Assembly: GCA_938003575.1 (NCBI GenBank)
Contig: CALKYG010000384.1
Location: 1-10,850, forward strand
Source of the DNA: an uncultured Alphaproteobacteria bacterium
Lineage (GTDB): Bacteria; Pseudomonadota; Alphaproteobacteria; Caulobacterales; Parvularculaceae
Direction of reading: 5' to 3'
Length of the DNA stretch: 10,850 nt
In this document: piece after piece, positions 6,325-10,850 of the stretch
Numbering within the stretch: the first letter of the stretch is position 1
Layout of the letters: each line of letters starts with the position of its first letter
Notes under the pieces: model-generated
The model's database searches: none
Told to the model about the DNA's origin: nothing
Seen by the model: the letters and a program-made list of their open reading frames with translations, nothing else
Made by a program: the position numbers and the translations under genes

Positions 6325-6392
6325 AGCCGGCGCGCGCCTGGGAGAGAAGGGCGGCGCGCGCCGGCTTCAGGCGCCCTGGGGGAGAACGCCTG
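6325..6392 (-). ncRNA. Two tandem C/U-loop hairpins in the 3' UTR of the AhpD-like gene (candidate 3'-UTR sRNA)
   Basis: On the minus strand, hairpin A has arms CAGGCG/CGCCTG (6387-6392 and 6368-6373) and the 13-nt loop UUCUCCCCCAGGG. Hairpin B follows after one base. It has a perfect 14-bp GC-only-but-one stem (arms 6353-6366 and 6325-6338) and the 14-nt loop GCCCUUCUCUCCCA. The tail after hairpin B is U-rich (UAUCUUCUCUUUC), so B could also be an intrinsic terminator. Hairpin A starts 13 nt past the stop codon at 6406. Both loops contain UCUCCC, as do the two hairpins at 2643-2714. It may be a stable 3'-UTR-derived sRNA, and would also lower read-through into the TetR gene. Confidence 0.5.
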
Positions 6393-6405
6393 TTCGGGCG
6401 GCGGC

Positions 6406-6957
6406 TCAGGCGGCGCGTTTGGCCGCGACGACCGGAAAATCGACCGGCGTCTTGAAAACTTCGTTCAGATAATTGGTGAACGTGTTCAGCGCGACATGCG
6501 CGACAATCTCGACAAGCTCCGCATCCGAGATGCCCGCGCCCTTGGCGCGCGCGATCTCGCCGTCGCTGATCTCGCCGCGCGAGAACGCAATCTTGCGTGC
6601 GAGGCTCACGGCGACGTCCGCCTTCACGTCGTTCGAGCGGCCCTCGCGGTTGCGCTCGATCTCGTCGTCGGAAAGCTTCGCGACGGTCTTCGCGAGATAG
6701 GTATGCGCCGAGTTGCAATAGTCGCAGCCGTTGACGTTCGCGATCGCCAGCGCGATCCGCTCGCGCGTCGCGGCGTCAAGCGCGCCGTTCGCAAGCGCGC
6801 CGGAAAGCGACAACAGGCCTTCCAGCGCGGCGGGGCTCGCCGCGGTCAGAAGATAAAGATTGGGGGCCTTGCCGAGTTTGGCCTTGACCGCGTTGAGAAG
6901 CGGCCGGGCTTTCTCGTGCGTCTGTTCGATCGTCTGCGGGGTCGGGATGCGGGACAT
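6406..6957 (-). CDS. Carboxymuconolactone decarboxylase family / AhpD-like alkylhydroperoxidase
   Basis: The protein has 183 residues. The AhpD-like core is visible: Glu66 in TRERIALAIA, followed by the CxxC motif in GCDYCNSAH (Cys78, Cys81, His85). This matches the Glu...CxxC...His layout of AhpD-type peroxidase-related proteins, except that Ser replaces a His sometimes found between the cysteines. The helices VSLARKIAFSRGEISDGEIARAKGAGISDAELVEIVAHVALNTFTNYLNEVF fit the family. It likely reduces peroxides or works in a thiol-dependent stress response in the cytoplasm; substrate and partner are not known. The ATG at 6957 is preceded by AAGGAAAGAG. It is the first gene of a unit with the TetR regulator, from a promoter overlapped by a palindromic operator. 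Its 3' UTR holds the candidate sRNA. Confidence 0.9.
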   Translation of the reverse strand: MSRIPTPQTIEQTHEKARPLLNAVKAKLGKAPNLYLLTAASPAALEGLLSLSGALANGALDAATRERIALAIANVNGCDYCNSAHTYLAKTVAKLSDDEIERNREGRSNDVKADVAVSLARKIAFSRGEISDGEIARAKGAGISDAELVEIVAHVALNTFTNYLNEVFKTPVDFPVVAAKRAA

Positions 6958-6986
6958 GGAGTTCTCTTTCCTTCGTACTGGTTCTT

Positions 6987-7022
6987 CGCCCGCTCAGGGC
7001 GTCGCCTCGTTCAGGCGAGCGG
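6987..7022. repeat. Overlapping inverted repeats in the leader of the AhpD-like gene
   Basis: Two tandem 5-bp hairpins with 5-nt loops lie side by side: CGCCC/GGGCG (6987-7001) and CGCCT/AGGCG (7003-7017). A third pairing, CCGCTC (6990-6995) with GAGCGG (7017-7022), would exclude them. The predicted transcription start lies near 7016, so the right-hand arms may not be fully transcribed; the repeats may act in DNA or be chance in GC-rich sequence. Confidence 0.3.
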
Positions 7023-7051
7023 TATGTACCGAACGATCGGTACAGAATCAA
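7023..7051 (-). promoter_or_regulatory. Promoter with embedded TetR-type operator for the AhpD-like/TetR unit
   Basis: On the minus strand, TTGATT (7051-7046) and TACATA (7028-7023) are separated by exactly 17 nt. The inverted repeat TGTACCGA (7025-7032) - ACGA - TCGGTACA (7037-7044) is perfect in both 8-bp arms. It covers the spacer and part of the -10, so a bound dimer would block RNA polymerase. Size and symmetry fit TetR-family operators, and the TetR gene lies downstream in the same unit. Confidence 0.62.
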
Positions 7052-7122
7052 GCGCCGGCCGGCGCCTCTCAGCGAAGCGTGATCGGGCGGGAGCCGGGCG
7101 TGAGGGCGCGCGGCGGCGCCGC
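7052..7122. other. GC-rich spacer with palindromes after the thioredoxin-fold gene
   Basis: This spacer holds the perfect palindrome GCGCCGGCCGGCGC (7052-7065) and a second one, GCGGCGCCGC (7114-7123, minus-strand reading), next to the stop codon at 7123. Either could help end the minus-strand transcript, but neither has a T tract. No gene is seen here. Confidence 0.3.
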
Positions 7123-7611
7123 TTATTGAGCGCCGCCCGGCGTTTCGCCGAGCAATGTTGCGATCGACGCGCCGAGGATCAGATCGTCGACATGGCCGAA
7201 GCGTTTGAGGCGGAGCTTGCCGTCGCGGTCGATCAGCATCGTCGTCGGCGTTCCCTGCATGTTATAGGCGCGCATCGTCATGGGGACGCCGCCGCCGGGC
7301 GACGGCGCATCGACGCCGACCGGAAAGGTGATCCGGTATTCGTGCAGAAAGGCGGCGAGCGCTTCTTTCGTTCCTTGCGCGGCGTGATGTTCGAACACCG
7401 CATGCAGGCCGATGACCGCAAGATCGTCTTCGGCGAAGGCGGCGCGCACGCGCCTTGCCTGCGGCAGGGCGGCGCTGACGCAACCCGGGCACAGCATCTG
7501 GAAAGCCACGGCGAACACGACCTTGCCGCGGCAGGCGGCGAGCGAGATCGGCGCCTCAGAGTTGAGGCTGTCCGCCAGCGACCAGTCGGGCGCGGTGCGG
7601 TGCGGCGTCAA
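7123..7611 (-). CDS. Thioredoxin-fold (redoxin/TlpA-like) protein with CPGC motif
   Basis: The protein has 162 residues, read from a TTG at 7611. TTG is chosen because a full Shine-Dalgarno, AAGGAGGG (7616-7623), sits 4-5 nt upstream and no ATG is nearby. The thioredoxin fold is indicated by GKVVFAVAFQMLCPGCVSAALPQ, with Cys41 and Cys44 in a CPGC active site, and by the cis-proline loop GTPTTMLIDRDGKLRLKRFG (Pro122). SEAPISLAACRGKVV matches the start of redoxin/AhpC-TSA domains. No signal peptide is visible, so it should act in the cytoplasm as a thiol oxidoreductase or peroxiredoxin-like reductant. It is divergent from the MarR gene with 47 bp between starts, which suggests MarR controls it. 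Reducing partner and substrate are unknown. Confidence 0.86.
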   Translation of the reverse strand: MTPHRTAPDWSLADSLNSEAPISLAACRGKVVFAVAFQMLCPGCVSAALPQARRVRAAFAEDDLAVIGLHAVFEHHAAQGTKEALAAFLHEYRITFPVGVDAPSPGGGVPMTMRAYNMQGTPTTMLIDRDGKLRLKRFGHVDDLILGASIATLLGETPGGAQ

Positions 7612-7658
7612 TGAACCCTCCTTGTCAGCGGCGCGAACAGATATAATTTCGAGTCGCT
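7612..7658. promoter_or_regulatory. Shared divergent promoter region, thioredoxin-fold gene / MarR gene
   Basis: Only 47 bp separate the two starts. A perfect TATAAT lies at 7642-7647 on the plus strand. The best -35-like sequence, TTGTCA (7622-7627), is 14 nt away, which is shorter than usual. A start near 7654 would leave MarR with a leader of about 5 nt, so MarR may be nearly leaderless. On the minus strand, TTATAT at the same AT-rich spot could be the -10 for the thioredoxin-fold gene, with its -35 inside MarR. The two promoters would overlap, so one bound regulator could control both. Confidence 0.4.
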
Positions 7659-8237
7659 ATGAATGACCAGTCCCATCGCGGCGAGCCGCCGCCTTCCATA
7701 TCCGCCTGGCGCGCCGCGCACCTGATTGAGCGGCTCGCCCGGGCGCTGAGGGCGGGGGATTATTCCGCCGGCCTCAATCCCGCGCAGTGGGAAGCGCTCC
7801 GGTATCTTTCCCGCGCCAATCGCTTCTCGCGGACGCCGGCGGCGCTCGCCTCCTATCTCGGGGCCTCGCGCGGCACGGTTTCGCAGACTTTGATCGCGCT
7901 CGAATCGAAGGGATTGATCCGGAAGACGCGCAGCAGGTCCGACGGACGGTCGGTTGACATCGAGGTTGCCGAAAAGGGGCGGCGCGTTCTTGCGGAAGAC
8001 GGCGAGCGTGACCTTGCGCGCGACATCGCCGCCTGCGCCGACGCCGCCGCGCTGACGGCGGACCTTGAACGGGTTCTCTCGCAGGCGCTGGCGCGGCGCG
8101 GGGGAAAGACGTTCGGCGTTTGCAGAACGTGCAAATTCTTTCGTCGCGACGGCGCCGCCCGGCGCTGCGCCCTGCTCAACGAGCCGCTCACGGCGCTGGA
8201 GGCGGAGGCGATCTGCGCCGAGATGGAGGCGGCGTAG
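7659..8237 (+). CDS. MarR family regulator with C-terminal four-cysteine cluster
   Basis: The protein has 192 residues. The MarR winged helix-turn-helix spans about 40-110: NPAQWEALRYLSRA, TPAALASYLGASRGTVSQTLIALESKGLI (DNA-reading helix) and the wing RSRSDGRSVDIEVAEKGRRVL. After the dimer helix the tail carries Cys155, Cys158, Cys170 and Cys186 (CX2C-X11-C-X15-C) in CRTCKFFRRDGAARRCALLNEPL...EAEAICAEME. That spacing suggests a metal or Fe-S site, or redox-active thiols. The partner gene across the promoter encodes a CPGC thioredoxin-fold protein, so redox sensing is a reasonable inference. The ATG at 7659 has little ribosome-binding sequence (GAG). The ligand or metal is not known. Confidence 0.85.
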   Translation: MNDQSHRGEPPPSISAWRAAHLIERLARALRAGDYSAGLNPAQWEALRYLSRANRFSRTPAALASYLGASRGTVSQTLIALESKGLIRKTRSRSDGRSVDIEVAEKGRRVLAEDGERDLARDIAACADAAALTADLERVLSQALARRGGKTFGVCRTCKFFRRDGAARRCALLNEPLTALEAEAICAEMEAA

Positions 8238-8345
8238 CCGCCGCGCCGGCGCCAATGCCGGTTGATCGCCGGCCGCGTCCTTGACGCCGCGGCGTCCGCC
8301 TTGCAAGTCTCGCGGGGTCGTCGCCGCGCGGAGTGGGCTTCCAAT
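8238..8345. other. Spacer between MarR and serine hydrolase genes
   Basis: This 108-bp GC-rich spacer holds a perfect 14-bp palindrome, GACGCCGCGGCGTC (8283-8296), and a GCCGG/CCGGC repeat around 8246-8272 that may serve as a 3'-end structure for MarR. TTGACG at 8281-8286 looks like a -35, but no matching -10 was found. A frame open from 8262 reads through it into the hydrolase but lacks coding character. Confidence 0.3.
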
Positions 8346-9593
8346 ATGGTTGTGTTGCGTTTCGCCGCCGCCGGCTTCGCCGTTCTCGCCGCCCTATCCG
8401 CCGCGGCGGCGCAAGAGGACGGGCCGATCAGGCTCACGACCTACGACGCGGCGGAAGTCGCCGCGGAAATCAAGCTTCACGAACTCGAAGCCGCGCTCGA
8501 CGCCGCCTTTGCGACCGGCGATTTCGTCGGCCTTTCCGTCGCCGTCGTCTCGAAAGGGGAAACGAAATTCCTGAAGACCTGGGGAAGCGTCGAAGCGGAC
8601 GGCGCGCGCATCACGCCGCGCACCGTCTTCCGCATCGGCTCCCTGTCGAAGGGGTTCGCCTCTTCACTCGCCGGCGTTGCGATGAGCGAGGGGCTTTTGT
8701 CGCCGGACGATCCTGCGACGCGGTTTGCGCCGGCGCTGAAACTTTCGGGCGGGGCGGAAACATCGCTGAAGCTCGGCCATATCCTCAGCCACCAGACCGG
8801 CCTGCCGCCGAACGCCTATGACAATCTTCTCGAAGCCGGCGCGTCGCCGTCCGAGATCTATTCGAAATACCGGAGCGTGAAACCGATATGCCCGGTCGGC
8901 AAATGCTATTCTTATCAGAATATCGCTTTTGACATCGCCGGCCTTGCGATCGCGTCAGCCTATGGCGAACCCTATGGCGAGGCGCTGAAGCAAAAGATCT
9001 TCGACCCGCTCGGCATGTCGGACGCTTCTGTCGATCGCGACGGGCTGATGCGCTCCGGCGACTGGGCAAGGCCGCATGTGCGCGAGCGCGTCAAGGGCGG
9101 CGGCGACGACGCGTTCGGCCCGTGGCGGTCCGTGCCGGTGACGGAGCCCTATTACCGCGTGCCGGCGGCGGGCGGCGTCAACGCGTCGATCCTCGACATG
9201 GCCGCCTGGCTGAAAGCGCAGATGGGGTACGCGCCGGAAACGCTTTCGCCCGCCGTGCTCGACCTCGTTCATGCGCCGCGCATCATGTCGCCTGCGGAAA
9301 ACGCGCGCATCCGCGCCGTGTCGCCGCGCTTTCATGCGGCGCAATATGCGTTCGGCTGGCGGCTTTACAATTACGAAGGCGCGCCGGTCATCGCCCATGC
9401 CGGCACCGTTGAAGGCTACGCGGCGCAGATCGCGTTCCTCCCGGAACAGGATGTCGGAATCGTTCTGCTGTCGAATGCGCGATCAAAGCGCTTCTGGCGG
9501 ATCCTGCCGACCTTTCTCGACATTGAACTGGGACTCGTGCGCGAAGACTGGCTCGCGCTCAACGGCGCAGCGCTGAAAGCCGGATCGAACTAG
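8346..9593 (+). CDS. Secreted serine hydrolase, beta-lactamase (class C)/PBP-like family
   Basis: The protein has 415 residues. The ATG at 8346 is preferred over an upstream in-frame ATG at 8262 because a clean signal peptide starts here (residues 1-22, MVVLRFAAAGFAVLAALSAAAA, cut before QEDG) and GGAG lies about 13 nt upstream. The active-site set is complete: SLSK (Ser99 nucleophile, Lys102), YQN (Tyr190-Asn192) and HAG (351-353), which replaces KTG as in many esterase/peptidase-type members. Cys182 and Cys187 flank the tyrosine motif and may form a disulfide in the periplasm. GHILSHQTGLPPN and GYAAQIAFLPEQDVGIVLLSN are typical of the family. It could be an esterase, D-aminopeptidase or carboxypeptidase; resistance to beta-lactams should not be assumed. 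It converges on the arylsulfotransferase-like gene. Confidence 0.9.
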   Translation: MVVLRFAAAGFAVLAALSAAAAQEDGPIRLTTYDAAEVAAEIKLHELEAALDAAFATGDFVGLSVAVVSKGETKFLKTWGSVEADGARITPRTVFRIGSLSKGFASSLAGVAMSEGLLSPDDPATRFAPALKLSGGAETSLKLGHILSHQTGLPPNAYDNLLEAGASPSEIYSKYRSVKPICPVGKCYSYQNIAFDIAGLAIASAYGEPYGEALKQKIFDPLGMSDASVDRDGLMRSGDWARPHVRERVKGGGDDAFGPWRSVPVTEPYYRVPAAGGVNASILDMAAWLKAQMGYAPETLSPAVLDLVHAPRIMSPAENARIRAVSPRFHAAQYAFGWRLYNYEGAPVIAHAGTVEGYAAQIAFLPEQDVGIVLLSNARSKRFWRILPTFLDIELGLVREDWLALNGAALKAGSN

Positions 9594-9598
9594 CGCGG

Positions 9599-9610
9599 GG
9601 CGGAACCGCC
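9599..9610. terminator. Short palindrome in convergent gap
   Basis: GGCGG (9599-9603) and CCGCC (9606-9610) pair around AA in the 30-bp gap between two convergent stop codons. The stem is only 5 bp and lacks a T tract, so the call rests on position. Confidence 0.25.
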
Positions 9611-9623
9611 GTGCGGGGGCCGT

Positions 9624-10850
9624 TCAGCCGTCGCATTGCGCGGCGGCGAGATTCTTCTTCAGCTCGCGGGCGTAGTCGGCGTTGAGCGCGCGCGACCAGC
9701 CGAGATGAAAGACGCGCCCGTCCTTCGGCGCGCGGTTGATGAAGCTCCAGAGCACCTCGCCGTCCGTGCCCATCGCGAGCAGCCGGCCGTAATCGTGCTC
9801 CTCGATCATCACCGATCCGTCCGGGAAAAATCGGAACAGCCCGTTCGTTTCGGTATGAATGCCGTTCTTCCTGAAGGCGTCGGTGAACGGTTCGCGGACG
9901 GCGTCTGTCGCAAAATCGTAGACGACGATCGAATTGGAGCCGACCGTGCGGCCGCCTTTCGGCGTTGCGACCGTGTTGTTGTTGAACACGGCGATTTCAT
10001 GATCGCTCAGAATGTCGACGTCGTGCTGCATCAGCCAGGGGCCCTGCTTGCTCCAGACGACTTCGTTCGTCGACGGCCGATAAAGCAGGATCATCGACGG
10101 ATTGCGAAGGCTGAGAAAGACGTCGCCCTTTTTCCAGTATGGACCGTCGAAATTGGCCGGCTGAATGTCGTTCAGGTGAATGGGGTCCTGATCATATTCG
10201 TCATGCGAATAGACGATATGGCTGAACCCTGCATCGATCAGGATCTGCGCGACGGACTTGGCGAACAGGATCTCGCCGCCGGGCGAAACCTTCGTGACCG
10301 CGTCATCGTCAAAATCATTCGCGACGAAGGGTATCGAAGGCGGATGAATCGCGCTCGCCGTCCAGAAGTTCCCCTCGCTGTCGCGTTCGGTGCTGTGGTG
10401 AAAATCGCCGTCGACCGTCCAGATGACCCGCGAACAGGCGTCCAGCTTGACCAGCGGCGAGCCCATGCCGTGATAAACGATCGAGCCGTCCTCCAGAACG
10501 AAGGGGTGGTGCTCCATGTAACGGGCGAGGGTGAAATCGCGCTCGAGATTGATCTGTTCGGGCGGGATTTTCGACAGCCGGTTGATCGCCTCAACGTCAG
10601 GCCGCCAGGAATGAATGATCTCGCCGTTGTCGAGATCGACGATTTCGACGACGCCGCGCCGCTCATCGCCGTCATATCGCGACAGGACGACCGCGGCGCC
10701 CTTCTGGGTTCCTTCCGCCGGAAGGCGCCAGCCGCCCTCGCCCTTGAACCGCTGCTCGCGCGCAAGACGCGGATTGTTTTCGCCGGTCGCATCGGCGATT
10801 GCGCGCATGGCGAGATGCGGCGCGATCGACACCAGATGAATCCCGCGCGC
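9624..10850 (-). CDS. Arylsulfotransferase (ASST)-family protein, 5' end beyond window
   Basis: The frame is open from the right edge to a stop at 9624, giving 408 visible residues. A GTG at 10832 is in frame, but codons ARGIHL continue upstream of it, so the true start and any N-terminal membrane anchor or signal probably lie outside. Beta-propeller-like repeats with Asp/Gly turns (VEIVDLDNGEIIHSW, VTKVSPGGEILF, RLLAMGTDGEVLWSF) and the histidine-bearing segments FHHSTERD, DPIHLNDIQP, MQHDVDILSDHEIAVFNNN and MIEEHDYGRLL match the arylsulfotransferase/ASST-like family. Classical members move sulfate between phenols in the periplasm through a histidine. Which His would be catalytic here cannot be decided by eye, and many family members have no proven activity. 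Confidence 0.78.
   Translation of the reverse strand, partial: ARGIHLVSIAPHLAMRAIADATGENNPRLAREQRFKGEGGWRLPAEGTQKGAAVVLSRYDGDERRGVVEIVDLDNGEIIHSWRPDVEAINRLSKIPPEQINLERDFTLARYMEHHPFVLEDGSIVYHGMGSPLVKLDACSRVIWTVDGDFHHSTERDSEGNFWTASAIHPPSIPFVANDFDDDAVTKVSPGGEILFAKSVAQILIDAGFSHIVYSHDEYDQDPIHLNDIQPANFDGPYWKKGDVFLSLRNPSMILLYRPSTNEVVWSKQGPWLMQHDVDILSDHEIAVFNNNTVATPKGGRTVGSNSIVVYDFATDAVREPFTDAFRKNGIHTETNGLFRFFPDGSVMIEEHDYGRLLAMGTDGEVLWSFINRAPKDGRVFHLGWSRALNADYARELKKNLAAAQCDG

Noticed and set aside
6280..7614. Long plus-strand open frame (444 codons)
   Set aside because: It is antisense to the AhpD-like and thioredoxin-fold genes and runs through their promoter and operator. No recognisable protein features.
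7608..8306. Minus-strand open frame opposite MarR
   Set aside because: It is a shadow of the MarR gene, which has a clear winged-helix pattern and cysteine tail.
8262..8345. Upstream ATG at 8262 for the serine hydrolase
   Set aside because: It would put 28 Arg/Ala-rich residues before an otherwise normal signal peptide, and the interval reads as a non-coding spacer with a palindrome.
9270..9320. Possible beta-lactam resistance gene (8346-9593)
   Set aside because: The SxxK/YxN/HxG set is shared by many esterases and peptidases; nothing in the sequence points to beta-lactam hydrolysis.
1..10850. Mobile elements, prophage genes, tRNA/rRNA, CRISPR arrays
   Set aside because: No transposase or integrase motifs, terminal repeats, spaced direct repeats or tRNA-like structures were found on either strand.

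Overview
The window is GC-rich chromosomal DNA with strong G/C third-position codon bias. It most likely comes from an alphaproteobacterium. The reasons are a DUF2336 protein (a family found almost entirely in that class), a 17-kDa-surface-antigen-like SH3 lipoprotein, and the general gene style; genus and species cannot be read from the sequence. There are no transposases, integrases, tRNA/rRNA genes or CRISPR repeats. It looks like ordinary core/accessory chromosome in which most genes lie on the minus strand.

Layout. 1-548 (-) is a DUF2336 gene cut by the left edge. It diverges from 686-1381 (+), an SH3-domain lipoprotein. A structured convergent spacer follows. Then comes a translationally coupled minus-strand pair: a PlsC-type acyltransferase (1935-2603) followed by a GFA/CENP-V zinc protein (1450-1938). 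Upstream of that pair is a 250-bp intergenic region with an AT-rich promoter and a train of hairpins. Next are a small unrecognised gene (2854-3105, -) and a class A penicillin-binding protein with a long Ala/Pro-rich cytoplasmic tail (3225-5624, -). A TetR regulator (5708-6277, -) and a carboxymuconolactone-decarboxylase/AhpD-like protein (6406-6957, -) look like one operon, with a TetR-style palindromic operator lying inside the operon promoter. A CPGC thioredoxin-fold protein (7123-7611, -) diverges from a MarR regulator that carries a C-terminal four-cysteine cluster (7659-8237, +). A secreted beta-lactamase-fold serine hydrolase (8346-9593, +) converges on an arylsulfotransferase-family gene that runs off the right edge (9624-10850, -).

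Most interesting signal. Two separate intergenic regions, 2643-2714 and 6325-6392, each hold two tandem stem-loops. Read on the minus strand, all four apical loops contain the pyrimidine string UCUCCC, extended to UCUCCCCC in three of the four. The stem sequences are unrelated, so the loops match while the stems do not, which is what functional RNA looks like. One locus sits behind a promoter-like element with an AT-rich upstream tract; the other is the 3' UTR of the AhpD-like gene. The layout (paired hairpins exposing anti-Shine-Dalgarno-like C/U loops, near small or stress-related genes) resembles the alphaproteobacterial 'cuckoo'/CcsR/alpha-r14 small RNAs, but with a variant loop motif. This is the best candidate for an undescribed system here.

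A second theme is redox/thiol biology: the AhpD-like CxxC protein under TetR control, the CPGC thioredoxin-fold protein opposite a Cys-cluster MarR, and the GFA-family protein.
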